Shown: one piece after another, positions 19,478 through 31,925 of the stretch
Position numbering within the stretch: the first letter of the stretch is position 1
Layout: each line of letters opens with the position of its first letter
Assembly (NCBI GenBank): GCA_014825775.1
Contig: MVAQ01000218.1
Location: 1-37,651 of the forward strand
From: Krasilnikovozyma curviuscula
Lineage: Eukaryota > Basidiomycota > Tremellomycetes > Cystofilobasidiales > Mrakiaceae
Direction of reading: 5' to 3'
Length of the DNA stretch: 37,651 nucleotides
The notes under the pieces: generated by a model
The model's database searches: none
Told to the model about the DNA's origin: nothing
The model's input: the letters and a program-made list of their open reading frames with translations, nothing else
Program-made: the position numbers and the translations under genes

Positions 19478-22400
19478 ATGTCTATGTTCCACAGCAACAG
19501 GTCGGACGACGGCTCTGACTCAGAGGCTTCCCTCTCCTCTGGGGATGAACGACCAAGGGCTCCAAGAGGATTGTTCGCAACTGGAGACACCGATTCAGAC
19601 AGCGACGACTCAGACGACTCTGAATTTGATGATGACAGCGATGAGTCCTCTGAGGAAGAGGAGGAGATGTCTGGAGATGAAGGACCAAAGAAGGTAGGTG
19701 CTTAAAGAATGGTTGTTGGAAACGGATGAATTGCTACTCATCCAGCTGAACTGACAACTTCTTGCTCGTTTGACCTGATTTTTTTATGTGATGCTTCCAG
19801 GGTGGGCTGAAAAACAAATTCTTGAGAGATGCTGGTTCTGGGTCAGACTCTGATGATGAAGAGGAGAAGACTGTCGTCAAGTCTGCTAAAGACAAGAGGT
19901 AGGCCTGTCAAACACTTTTTTTCCATTATGCCTTTTTTCTCGAGAGCGCGTAGTACTGACTTTGCTGTCCCTCTCCCGCAATTGACAGAGAGGACGAATT
20001 AGATGCGTCATTGAAGACTATTGAAAACGCTGGAAAGTCTGGTGACAAGAAGAACTGGGTCGTTATTTCCACTGGTGAGTCTGCGAAAGCTTTTCAATTG
20101 CTCTTCACCTCACTGATATTCTGACTGCGTGACTCTTCTATCAGAATTCGACAAAGTCCTTCGTCTTATCTCCAAGAATGCCCTCACCACCCTTCCAGGA
20201 ACAACCGTCTACCTCCCACCCCAATTCATTCGCAGTCTGCTTGCCTTGAAGGACGATGTCGATCAGAGTTTGAAGGCTGAGAAGGATGCGAAGAAGAAGA
20301 GCTCACAAGCCAATGCCAAGGCTCTCAACTCGATGAAACAGAAGGTCAAGAAGGCTCTCAAGGACTTCGAGAAGGACTTGAACGACTTTGCTACGGTTCG
20401 CCACTCATTTTTTTCTCATTGGTCTTCGTCGCAGTGGCGCTTACCTTCGAGCTGTTTTTAATGTAGGACGAGGCTGCTTACCAAGCTGCATACATTCTTT
20501 CCACCCGAGGAGCAGCTGAAACTGCTGTTAAAAAGCCAAAGAAGAAGAAGGCTCTCGACTCAGATGAAGAAGCTGAAGAAGAGGATGATGACTTTAAGAC
20601 TGTTGGGAAAGGTGGAAAAACTCTCGATCTTTCCCTTGCTGGTCTATTCAAAACCCTCAAAGCTATACAAGAAGCTCGTGGACGTAAAAACACCGACCGC
20701 AGGGAACAGATTTCTATCCTGACTCAACTCCTAAAAGCAGCCACCACTCCTTACCAAAAGATTAGAGTCCTTCTTCTCCTCATCGGTACCCGATTCGATT
20801 TTTCTCCAAGTTCGCACCCGTTCATGCCAATCGAAGACTGGAAGTACGCTCAGACTGAAGTCAACAGCTTGATAGAGCTGTTGTTGAGTACAGAAGGCGC
20901 CCAGTACGAGGTCAGAGAGGTGGTCGAGGAAGAATACGATGAGCTTATCGAACGTGTCCAATCCGAGGATGGCAAGCCAGTTCTTGTCAGGGGTAGTTTG
21001 ATCGCTCTTGTTGAGCGATTGGATGAGGAGGTGAGTATCGTTTCTATCGCTCGTATTACTACCTAATGCGAAAACGACATGCTGATCACAACTGTTGCTT
21101 TTTCACCCTCAGTTCACCAAATCTCTACAATACATTGATGCTCATGGTATGGAATACGTCACGAGATTGAAGGACGAGGTGTCTCTGTATGGAGTCCTTG
21201 TTAGAACCCAGGCTCTGTTCGTAGCGATGGCCAATGTCGACCATGTCAACGCAGTTGTCAGACGAAGACTGGAACATGTGTACTGCAAGGTAAATGTCTT
21301 CTCTTCTTTTTTCCCATGGCTCGAAAAGTTGATGGCTTTACATTTCATACCATGTGATAATCTAGCCCGATGCTGTTGTTCTTTATCTTGAACAAGCTGC
21401 TGGCGAATCCACTACCAACACTCCAACCCAGCTCATCCACAGCCTTTGTGTCCACCTATACAAATCACCAGACCCACTCACCAGAACCCGCGCTATGCTT
21501 TCACACATCTACCACCATGCTCTTCAAGGTCGTTACTACGACGCTCGTGACTTGCTCCTCATGTCCCATCTTCAAGCTAACATACAGCACACTGATGATG
21601 GCACTCAGATTCTCTACAATAGAGCTTTGGTCCAACTTGGTCTCGCCGCTTTCCGCTTGGGAATGATCACCGAATGCCGTTCCATTCTCCTCGACTTGTT
21701 CAGCACTCAACGACCAAAGGAACTCCTTGCCCAGGGTTTCTCAACTGGCAAATTCAGCCAGTTGACTGTTGAACAAGAACGAGCGGACAAGCTCAGAACC
21801 CTTCCATTCCACCTTCATATCAATCTCGAGCTCGTCGAAGCTGTCTTCCTCATCTCTTGTATGCTGTCAGAAATTCCTTTGTTGGCGAAGGGCGACACCG
21901 ATGAGCAGGGTCGATGGATTCCCAGCAAACCTTTCAAGAAACTGCTGGATCAAGCGGACCGACAGGTCTTCATGGGAGGGGGAGTTCCTGAAACCACCAG
22001 AAACTGTATTGAATGGGCTTGCAAGGCTCTCCAGGCTGCTGATTGGGAGGGATGCAGAGACTTGGTAATGGGTATTAAGGTTTGGGCGTTGCTGCCAGAT
22101 GCTGAAAGCATTAAGTCAATGCTAGCAAAGTGAGTTTCAACCCTCGCACTTGTAATTGTTCTCGCTATTTCTTACAATCATTCTTCTCTCACTCTTCAGG
22201 AAAATCCAAGAAGAAGGTCTTCGAACGTACCTCATCACTTTCGCTCCATTCTACAAAACGCTCTCCCTTGCTCTTCTCGCCAAAACTTTCTCCCTCACGA
22301 CCCGAACGGTGACGTCTATCGTCTCCCGCATGATCCACAGGGAACTTCTTCCAGCATCACTGGACCAAATTGATGGCGTCGTTGTCTTCCACGGTATCGA

Positions 22401-22665
22401 ACTGACGAAGGTGCAACAGTTGGCTGGAACACTGGCCGAGAAAGTCAAGATTTTACACGACAATAACCAGAAATCTCTCGAAGCTAAACTTGGCACCAGC
22501 GGTGGTGGTGAAAGAGGTGAAGGTGGTGAGAGGGGTGAAGGTGGTGCTGGTGAGCGACGAGGGGGCGAGAGAAGAGGGAGAGGACGAGGCGGTATAAGGG
22601 GTGGCCGTGGCCGTGGTGCTTTCAATTCCACTCTAGGCTCTCAGAGAAGGCCGATCACTGCATAA
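19478..22665 (+). CDS. NIP1: Translation initiation factor eIF3 subunit c
   Basis: A core PCI subunit of eIF3 that organises the 43S preinitiation complex and contacts eIF1 and eIF5. Eight exons in phase: 19478-19693, 19801-19898, 19989-20074, 20145-20395, 20467-21030, 21113-21289, 21366-22129, 22200-22665; 873 aa. The first ATG (MSMFHSNRSDDGSDSE) opens the acidic/Ser-rich N-terminal tail typical of the family; ATG 19484 is an alternative. Conserved blocks include NWVVISTEFDKVLRLI, YQKIRVLLLLIGTRFDF, DRREQISILTQLL, ARDLLLMSHLQ, YNRALVQLGLAAFRLGMI and the PCI part RTYLITFAPFYKTLSLALLA. The C-terminus is a Gly/Arg/Glu-rich repeat ending GRGRGAFNSTLGSQRRPITA, probably RNA-binding. One intron (20396-20466) uses the uncommon donor GTTCGC. 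Confidence 0.96.
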
Positions 22666-22990
22666 TTAGTTTATTAGATAAAAGTAACGATTATTTTTCT
22701 CTATTTTCCTTCTGTCATAACTGGTTCATGCGTCGAGGAATTTATCAGCAGTCCTGCCACATTTCATTGATGAATTTTGCACACTCAAGTCGGAATTTCA
22801 GAAAATGTATGCTATTTACAACTCAGCGGATACAAAGTAGATCAAACCAATGTCCCAAGAACAAATAAAAGAAAGCAGGGTTGGAGAATATTTAACAATT
22901 GAATGTGGTCGTTCGTCGTTAAGGTGTATGTATGTATGTGTAGAAAAAGAAGAGAAAACCCAACCATCATGGCAAAATGGAATAGCGAAG
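22666..22990. other. Convergent 3' region
   Basis: These 325 nt are between the convergent stops of NIP1 and the membrane-protein gene. They are A/T-rich with a short GTATGTATGT run near 22927-22939. No gene was seen. Confidence 0.45.
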
Positions 22991-24094
22991 TCAAGAGGAA
23001 ACGTGACGACGACGAAGATCCGAGTCCGCATCTGTAACTAGCCCTAATGCTGATGTTTTCTTCTCCATCGCAGCTCCTTCACCTACATATTCAACTTTAC
23101 GTCTTTCATCACCATCCTCATCATCCCCCTCATCAAGCCCTAGCGGTCGTTGGGCTCCAATCCTTTCTTTGCTTCGAGTTGAGCGAAGAGCAAAGCTGGA
23201 CATCGAATTTGAGCGGCTACTAGGATTGATATGAATCATATCCACATCATCATCATCTCCATCCTCTTTGCTCCTCGACGGATTCATTGGAGGTGATAGT
23301 TCCGAGTCCTGCCACCTTTCACCGGCCTCGTCGACGGCACTATTCCAGGCCGATGCTACATTCATAGCGATAGAAGTCTTGCTGCTTTTGTTGGTACTGT
23401 CGACGGGTGTCATTGGTTTGAGAGATGGGAGCTTCTTTTCGTTGAAAGTGTTGTTGAGGGATGGTGAGAGTTCATCTGCTGACGAGTCGATGCCAAAGAG
23501 CGTTGATTGTGTTTGTTGAGTGAGAGATGAAGATGACGTTGACCTTCCCAGTATGACTCTTTCATCTGCATCATCTGTAGTTGGAAGTGCAATGTCTTCC
23601 GGCAGCGGCGAGGTTTTCAACACACGCACCCGGCGAGGGGCCTGTTGTGTTTTGAATCAGTACAGAGCAAGAAATGGTGTTCAAAAACGTGGGAAGCTTA
23701 CAATATGAAGTGTCCGAGCGATGACATATGAAATCAAGTCCTAAAAAGTCGTCAGATTGGCATCGACAAGGTCAGTACATTGCGCGCTAAATTTGCACAG
23801 ATTAAGAGGCAGTTTTGTTTCCAGCTGACCATTGCCGCCTATCCATATCCATATTTCGACTGTGTTTCCAGATAGGAAAATACGTACCAGAAGAATGATG
23901 ACAACCAAAGGGAAAGAGGAGAGGAAGGCAACGACCCTAAAGCCGAAACAGATCCTGTCTATCCATATAGACTCAGGAAATGGAGAGTGCAAGAATTTTG
24001 GCACGTCCTGCCAGTCTAGCCGAAAGCTGGGGGGTAGAAGAGTCGCTGAAGTTGAGGATGAACCACCCTGAAGGAACGAGAGCACAAAGGCCAT
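22991..24094 (-). CDS. Single-pass membrane protein with a disordered acidic tail
   Basis: Model: exons 24094-23888, 23740-23702 (39 nt) and 23641-22991, 298 aa, all phase 0. The ATG at 24092-24094 starts MAFVLSFLQGG; the frame is open upstream only from a TTG. A hydrophobic stretch FRVVAFLSSFPLVVIILL continues through the small exon as DLISYVIARTLHI, making one long span or a tight membrane hairpin. Before it lies an aromatic segment (RLDWQDVPKFLHSPFPESIW). After the span come PRRVRVLK, a basic flank that would favour the cytosolic side, then about 200 hydrophilic residues with many Ser/Asp/Glu. I do not recognise the family. Confidence 0.6.
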
Positions 24095-24677
24095 TTTTGG
24101 TCCAGTCGTAGTGAACAATCGAATTCGACGAGGAGCTAACTGTGTGTAACTTCGGTTTTGAGAATCAGGGCAGAGCGTATCTGCTCTTGTCGCCTAGGAA
24201 GTAATAGAAGCATTATGTCAGGCCGCAGTTGAATATTGCGGAGACGACGACTGTCCTCACAGATCTACACACAAACCTGGTCAAAGAGGATACAGGTCTT
24301 CTCGCTGGTTTTGAGAAGCTCTACAGGGCTCCTACCACCATTCAATGATATCCGCTTGGCACAAATGAAGACCCCAAATCCGCCAACTTACCGTTCCCCG
24401 TCGACTAAAAGCTATCAGGGAAGCAAGAGACGACTGATGGAAATGTAATCAGGCAACGAAGAAGACAATCGTGTCACTAGATCTTCTCTAATGTAAAGCC
24501 TCTTCTTGATGAATAAGACCTCCCTTTGTGGATACGATTGCAGTGGTGGTGGGAGTCCATTCACGAGGCAGCCCTGAACCATAATTTGGGCAAATCAGAG
24601 AATTTCTTGAAAACATAAATTTCATCCGATTTCATACTCTGACCAAGGGAGTACAGCTCTGAAAAGGTTAGCACGTT
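24095..24677. other. Divergent intergenic region between the membrane-protein gene and SNU23
   Basis: This 583-nt shared upstream region has only short chance ORFs (for example 24236-24448 plus). No repeat, RNA gene or clear regulatory consensus was recognised. Confidence 0.45.
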
Positions 24678-25567
24678 ATGGGAGAGAGCAAAGGAGGCGC
24701 TTACGGCAAGCAGGAGGTAAGCCAGTCTACATGTTACGTCCGGTCTGCTCTGTGAGCTTACTCTCCCTCTCTTATCTACCGCTTCTTTTTATCCAGGGAA
24801 TGAGAACGGGTAGCAAATTCGACTTGGAGACTTTTGCTGCTCGAGCTAAAGAGAAGGATAAAGAGGCGTATGAGTTCGCAAAGGAAGCTGAAGAGGCAGC
24901 AAAGAAAGGTAAAGCTCTCTCTCATCCCTTTCTGTACCATTCTACACCCTAACACAGGCTGATTGGCCTAATATGTTCAGGCAAAAAACCTCCTCGAAGG
25001 AAACTGGATCTTCCCAAACCAACAGAGTTGTTAAAGGCTCGAGAGGGACCACTAGACTTGGAGTCCAATTTGAACAAGACATCCATCGTCAACAATCCCG
25101 GTGGTAGAGGTGCAGGTCAGCCTGGATTTTACTGCGAAGTCTGTAAAAGAGTCTCCAAGGACTCGATTGCATACCTGGATCACATAAACGGCAGAACTCG
25201 TACGTCGGCAAGACATTGGCTTTGTTCGCTTAGTCTTTACTGATTTTTTTTTCTGTTCTCTCTGAATGCACTAGATCTTCGAAGACTAGGTCAAACCACC
25301 CAAGTTTCCCGCTCGTCACTAATGCAGGTCCGAATGAGAATTGCGCATCTGCGAGCTCAGACGGCACAGGCATCGGCTTCAAAGCGCTTCGACTTCGAAC
25401 AACGTCTTAAGCAGGTTGAAGATCAGGAAGAGGACCGCAGGAAAGCTGAAAGAGAGAAGAAAGCCGAAGCGAGAGCTAAGAAGAGAGAGGAAGAGGAGAA
25501 GAGGGCTATTCAGGAGGGAGGTGGTGAAGATATGATGAAAATGATGGGTTTCGCTGGTTTTAAGTGA
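24678..25567 (+). CDS. SNU23: U4/U6.U5 tri-snRNP zinc-finger protein Snu23 (ZMAT2 family)
   Basis: A spliceosome B-complex protein that contacts the U6/5' splice-site helix. Exons 24678-24716, 24797-24908, 24981-25199 and 25275-25567 give 220 aa, close to human ZMAT2 (199 aa). The order matches the family: a charged coiled N-terminus (FDLETFAARAKEKDKEAYEF), the conserved linker LLKAREGPLDLESNLNKTSI, and then a matrin-type C2H2 finger YCEVCKRVSKDSIAYLDHIN ending in GRTHLRRLG across an intron (Cys-x2-Cys and two His). RSSLMQVRMRIAHLR and a long Lys/Glu helix follow, ending MKMMGFAGFK. Gene start, finger and tail are all clear. Confidence 0.95.
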
Positions 25568-25780
25568 AGAAGAGGCTTCCATCATATAGACAGTGAAAGA
25601 GGTAATCTTTTGTATCCTAAGTTTATCCATGTTGTTTTACCAGATCAACGTTGGCGTAGAAAGACATCAACTTCAATACCTCGAAAGTTATTAATATAAC
25701 ATAAAGAAGCAAGAGAACCTTATGGCCCTTGAATTAAATATGTACACAGAAAAACTGTGATGAATGCGAAAACCTGGACG

Positions 25781-28700
25781 CTACTCGAAGAGTTCCCAGT
25801 TGGCTTGAACAAAGTCAAGCATGTATTGGTCGATGCCTCCCATCTGATCTTCTTCATCACCCTCATCATCGCCTGGACGGCCCTTATGATCTCCTTTTCC
25901 ACTGTCAATGTGCGTTGAGGAGGCTTCATCAAATTCACTAATATTAGTAGACTTGCTGAGTTCCGCCAAAGCATTCCTGCCAGCAACCGCATCGTCTTCG
26001 TCCTCCACTTGAGCCATCTGCCTCTCCATCTCGCACCGGAGAAGTTTTGTCTGTATTTTTAAGCCTATCAGCCGAGGAGGTACCGAAGTTTCTTCGGAAA
26101 CACCGTTGAATGTTCCCATGAGATCGTCACCGAGAACTTCTCGCCAGTCCTACATAAAGACAGGTCATCAGCAAACGGTTCAGGAAAATACATGAGTGAA
26201 AAACTCACTAATTTGTTTTGAGCATAGTATTCCGTGGTGAAGTCACCTTCTTGGAGCTGTCAACGGCGATGGCAAAGATTGTCAGAACACGCAGCAGCAC
26301 AGTGACAAGCCTATTCAAGACATACGACAGCATGGTCCAGGAGACGCTTTTGATTTGCTCTCTTGAGCATATTCTCTTCAATGGTGTGTTCTGAGACAAA
26401 GCGGTAGATGTGGACTTCTCGAGTTTGTCCAATCTAAACAAGAAGTGCCCAGATCAACTGCACTGCAGAATGGAACAGAATACAGGGCACGTATGTAGCT
26501 TACTCGATGAGCACGGTCTTGGCATTGTTTATCAAGGGCAGGATTCCTATTCGAGAAAGGAGGATCTTTCAGCCGGCGGAGGAAAATGTCATCAACAGAC
26601 AAATTGACACGCACCAATCGTTGTCGTAGAAGCACACGTAGTTGGCTCCTGTCAGATTGATTCCCACACCCCCAGATCTCGACGAGGCAATGAAGCAAAG
26701 TATTCTCGGATCCGTGTTGAACCTTTCCGTAATGATCTGCCTTTGTTCGATTTTGGTTGAACCATCTAACCGGAGGTAGAGATGTCCGTGATAATTCAGG
26801 AATATTTCCAAAATGTCCAAAACCTTGGTCATTTGGGTAAAGATTAGAACTCGATGACCTTCAGCTTGACAAGTTCGTAAGAGCTCATATAGTTTTTGGA
26901 GTTTCCCACAGTCATACTGGAGCAAACCAGCATCTGGAAATGCGATTTGATGGGCAACTGCAGAATGATGGAGAGTATCGAATGATTCTGCTTGAACATC
27001 GGGATGATCTGTTGAGAGATTGGTAGGGAGGGCAAATCTAACCATATCCGTTGCTACCACCCGTGGAGGAACAACCGAGAATTTTGAGATGTGAGAGGAG
27101 AGTTCTTCAGCGCGTTGAGCTGCTGATTTGACCATGCTAGACACCAAATCATTTCGATTGAAAAACTTTCTCGGGTTCTTCTGAGCTTCCTGCCAAGGTA
27201 AGAGATGATCGCGATTGCCGAAGGTGGCTGCCAAGGCGAGTAGATCGCTGGTATACATCGCTGTCTCCTGGCATCTTTTGCTGGATAAAAACGCGATATG
27301 TTTGGCGCGTCGGATGTTGGAGATTTGGGATTGTCTTTTCATATAACGACTCCAACCACCGACAGATGTTGTGTCGGCGATCATGTGACTAGGCTCTTCT
27401 TCCAAGGCAAATGGAAGAAGAAAAGAAGCTTCGAGGACTCTTCTGGTGTGAACTGCGGCGGTAGATTGCGGGCTTGTTTTGGTGAAAACGAGTCCAAGCG
27501 TGGGAAGATCGACATTTTTGTCGTCCATGACTTGAAGAAGTCTACGTCGAACCAGTAGGTCATGAACCTCGAAGTTGGCAGCTACCGATCTTTCCATCTT
27601 GAAGGAAGTCACAATGGGTCGGACCTCAAACAGGTCTGGGTGGTTGCACACTTTTCGGAGCTGCATCAAGCAATTGGCGATGCTGAGGAAGTTGCCAGAT
27701 TCGAGGATTTGTCTTGTTTGTGATCTGGACATGAATTCGTCGTAGAGATAGCGCTGACGGATCGAGAGACGACAATATATGACGTGCTCGTGCTTGCCAG
27801 GAAGTTGCTTCTCGACGTTAGATTTAAGTCGTCTGAGGAGGTATGGCCGGAGGAGCGTATGAAGACGGCTGAGTGTCGCTTTCGTTGATGTGTCCATTTC
27901 ACCACCAGTTTCAATTGCTTTGTCCATTGGATCTGGTAGTAATGAGGCCGCTATTAATATACACGATCCAAAAAGTTCCCAGTGTAAATCACTGTCAAGC
28001 TCAAGGCACTGCTCACTCGAAAACCATTCTGAAAACTCCTTGTGGTTGGCGAAGCCTCCTGTTTCTTGAAGACCACTCGGCATGAGAAAATACAGAAGAG
28101 ACCAGAGTTCCATCTAAATTTATTGAAGTCATAAGATAAGTTGCCTATCAATGAGACTCATTCACGAGAAATTGGACTAACCAGGTTGTTTTGGAGAGGG
28201 GTACCTGTCAGAAGCAATCGGCGCTGAGATTTGAATCCGAGAAGAGTCTGCCATCTTTGAGATCGAAAGTTCTTGACATTATGGGCTTCATCAAGGACAA
28301 GGTAGTTCCAAGCCTTCCTTCGAAAGACGTGTTGATCTGCAATGACCAGTTGATACGAGGTGATGCAGACGTTAAACGCGTTTTCAGTCGTCCAACCTGT
28401 TCTCTTCTCCTTCCTCTCCTTTTGAGAGCCGTAATAGGTAAGAATCTTGAAGCTTGGTAAAAACTTATTGAACTCCATTTCCCAGTTGAGAATGACTGAG
28501 GTAGGAACCACGATCAGATGTGGTCCCCACAAACCCTTCTCGCAAGCTAGGTATGCAAGTAAAGCGATGGTCTGTATAGTTTTTCTATCAAGAAAGAAAC
28601 ATAAAATGATCAACTCAACAGTAGATTTAGAAGAATGAAGCCAGACGTACCCAAGGCCCATTTCGTCTGCGAGTATGCCATTAAGACTGTTGTTAAAGAG

Positions 28701-31606
28701 ACTAGCAAGCCACTCCAACCCAACCTGCTGATAAGGTCGAAGATTTCCTCTGAGAAGAAACGGTTTTGCAACCTTTGGGGTAGACTCTTCGGCATCATCT
28801 TCAGTCCCGAGCATGTGAGCGTTATCCTTAACGACCGCTGTGTCAACGTCTATGGACCCTAATTCCTCCTCTGCTGAAGAATCAGGTCCACACATAAAGC
28901 TACATTCAGAAAGGATATTTCCACCGGCTAGATCTCCATCAGCTTCATTGGCTTCTTTGGGGCTGGCATTCGTTTTGGGGACTAAAGCTGGAATGTTGGT
29001 TTCATTGCCGGAAGTTGGAGATTGGGAGATTGACTGATTACCAGGAACTCTGTATCCATACTGAGCAAGAAGTTCTTCGATAGGAACCTCTTGATCAGCA
29101 GCAAGACCTTCGTTTTCACTGTCACCACCATCAGCTGCGTAGGCATCCTCACCAAGCTCATCAACTTCTTCTTCTCCAGCAACGAAGTCTTCATCATCGT
29201 CTAAAGCTTCTTGAACCTCGGGATCTCTCATGGCGATGTCTCCGTAGTCGTCCTCTTGGTTCATGTGGACAAGCGATGGCTGAGGAGACGCCGTGTCTGC
29301 ATTGGTGGAAGGTGGGTTTAAAACAGGAGCAGCTTGAAAAGAGGGCCTAGGGGTTGTTGAGTTTGCTGAAAGGATGTTGCTCTCGAGGTATGAACTGTTT
29401 AAATGACCTGAAGAGCCAATGACGGCGATGTCTTGGGGCGTGATGTGCTTGGGTTGGATATCTGGAGACTTCCGAACCTGTACAACCAGACGATCAGAGT
29501 TCACTGACTCATTCTCGTCACCACATTCATTTCCATCAATATTGATGCCCTCGTCGCTATGTGCACCCTGGTAGCTGCTATTCTCATCTGAGTCCTGCTC
29601 AGCATCGGAAGATGATGAGCTTCGTGTAGTAGAGTCGTCGTCTTCGGTGTCAATATCTGAGTCATCTGAAGAAGACTCAGTTTCTTCTAGCCGGTTCAAT
29701 CCATCTTCCACGAGATCACGTTGTCGGGCTTGAGAGAGGGAACTACTCTGTTTCAGCATTGCATCGAGATGCTTCTGACCTTCTCTTTCCCAGTTCAGCT
29801 TTTCTTCAGCTTCACGACGAGCTCGAGCGACCTAGCCAAACAATTAGATTTTAAGTGTGGGTAAAAGAGTTCCAACCGTAAGCAAGCTAGGTGTCAGTCA
29901 CACTTACGTTGACAGCTAGTTTCCAGCCCGCTCTCACCACCTTTGCTATTTCTTTAGCGCGAGCCTTACTAGCTCTCATCTCCGCTTGCCTCTCTCTGTC
30001 TTCTTTTTCTTCTTCACTATTCCAATGTTTTTCAACCATCCGGGTAATCTTTTTTATGATTTGAGATCTGGGACTTTCGACGATCTCCTTCGAGTGAACG
30101 ATGGCATGTGAAACGACGTAACCCCAATGCGACTCTGGTAGTTGTTGGCCATGACGAGCTGAAATTGATGAGTCTCGAAGTTCGTTAGATGAATCTGAGT
30201 CGGCGTCGGCTTCCACATCCTCATCTTCAAGTTGTATGGAATCGTAGTGAACTTGATTAAAACTGGCGCTATTTCTAAACCGATCTACTTTTTCTGACAG
30301 AGCAGCTTGTCTACAGACCAGATCGTTGAACTGTGATGCTGAGAGTATCTCATCTTTTTCGATCTGGCGGTATGAGCTCAGGACGTTTTGAAGACTCCTC
30401 TTCCCTCGTACTTTCCGCGGTAGTGGTATCTGCATTTCGTGGGTGTATTGATATTGAAGACCATCATCCAGACGTGGTCTTTTGTACGATCTCAGAGTGA
30501 TGGAATCTGTTGAGCCTCGGGGGGAGGAAGCAGCAGAGGACGACAGGCTGATGATATGCGAAGCTGTAAAAACAAGATTATGAGTAACGTGACACGAGAA
30601 GAAGTTCAGAAGCAAATAAAATAAAAAACAACAATCACAGTTCTGCGTTGGTTCAGCTGCTACCTCAGGCTTTGAGACTGCGGGTGAATACGATTGCTTC
30701 TGTGTTGCACGCCTGCTTGCTTCTGCGGCCAACTTCATCATCAGCGGGTTCATCCTGAATTCTTCCTCCGGCTCTACCTCAATCAACTCTCTTTCCTTTC
30801 CTTTTCTATTACTTCTCTTTTTGAAATCCACTGATATGGCTGAAAGTGAAGGGGTATCGGCTGGTCTGGCGGCATGGTTTATGAGATGGTTGCGTCGAGA
30901 TGGGCCTGCCATAGTCTGAGTGCCAGGTTGAAGGGAGTGTTCAGACATGAGGTCGATATAGCCTTCTAAAGGATCTAGCTTGGCTGCGACTGGATCGAAT
31001 TCGAGCAGGTTTATGTAGGCGTTGAGAAAAGTAAGCTCGTGAAGCTGTTCGTTTTGAACACAGTGTCATTCAGTCACTTTTCGAGTGAAAGACGTATGAT
31101 TTCTTTGTACTTACCATCGCATCGTGCGAGACTTCCAACTGCTTCAACTCCCTCTCCTTGATTTCAACAAGTTCTTTCTGAAGCGCGTCGGTGAGCTGCA
31201 ACTCAGCTGTATGTACAGGACGAGGGATTACTCTGACGGAAGACCGGAGACCATTGGAAACTGGACGGGAATGAGGTGGTATTTGGGCAGCTGGTTGACC
31301 GATAATCTGTAAAACGGCGGCACTGGAGGAAGGTGTGGATTTGCGCAAAGCTGGAGGAGTTCCTACCTGAGCAGCAGCTGACTCATTCAAAACTAGCGGT
31401 TTACTGGGACCAGCAGTGCTTTCGTCAGACTGAGACGGTGTCGCTGGAACTGGAGTTGATTTCTCGAGAGTAACTACCGTCGATCTTGAGGTTGTGCTCG
31501 ACAGGTTCGACGGAGGGTCGATCCAAAGAATGTCACTGTCATCTGTATCAGAGGAATCTGAGCTGAGGCTCTCAAAAATTCTCTTTCCCGCCTTCTTCAC
31601 TGCCAT
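25781..31606 (-). CDS. SWR1: SWR1 chromatin-remodelling ATPase (INO80 family)
   Basis: Catalytic subunit of the complex that exchanges H2A for H2A.Z. Ten exons in phase: 31606-31115, 31044-30639, 30563-29908, 29831-28651, 28584-28182, 28113-26615, 26546-26504, 26433-26326, 26256-26209, 26149-25781; 1734 aa. The start ATG gives MAVKKAGKRIF. The first junction restores SHDAMLHELTFLNAYI, a conserved N-terminal element. An HSA domain lies near residues 430-518 (SHWGYVVSHAIV, VVRAGWKLAVN). An acidic H2A.Z-contact region precedes the SNF2 ATPase: NGILADEMGLGKTIQTIALL (Walker A, split by an intron), YLVLDEAHNVKNF (DEAH box) and LLLTGTPLQNNLMELWSLL. A long insertion separates lobe 2, which has RVLIFTQMTKVLDIL, YLRLDGSTKIEQRQ, SSRSGGVGINLTGAN and QDRAHRIGQTREVHIYRFV. 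The helicase lobe split by a long insertion marks the INO80/SWR1 class. Confidence 0.96.
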
Positions 31607-31925
31607 CCTCGAGGTCCACCAATCCACAGACGAATCTCGCGCCCGTTAGGAGGAGGCTAAGCTGAACTGATGAGAAGTAGCTGAAATATCCAAAAGTCCA
31701 ATTGATTACTAGATTCCTTTGGTCTCAGGGATGCCGTTGGTGCATTTTTAGGGGATTGCTTGACTGTTTACGGCAGCACCTCCGAGGCATTCGCGTCTTT
31801 GCTGCTTGATCAACAACGTCCAACGTCGGAAAAAAACTCACAAGGGTACTTTAAACCCTCCACCATCCAGTCCTTGCCATACCTCTGCTCTGCTTCTCTC
31901 TCCATTGCCAGGTAATGGATTCACA
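31607..31925. promoter_or_regulatory. Bidirectional promoter region of SWR1 and SLX4
   Basis: Only 319 nt separate the two divergent start codons, so both promoters must lie here. The strand leading to SLX4 has a pyrimidine-rich leader just before its ATG. The SLX4 frame is open upstream without an ATG, and an upstream non-coding exon is possible because AG and GT occur close together near 31910. No specific factor site was recognised. Confidence 0.55.

Noticed and set aside
22500..22620. Gly/Arg repeat at the end of NIP1 as a possible unstable minisatellite
   Set aside because: The units are irregular and in frame, and RG-rich C-termini are known in fungal eIF3c, so this is ordinary protein-coding repeat.
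26410..26607. Plus-strand ORFs inside SWR1
   Set aside because: They cross exons and introns of the well-supported SWR1 model and have no conserved content.
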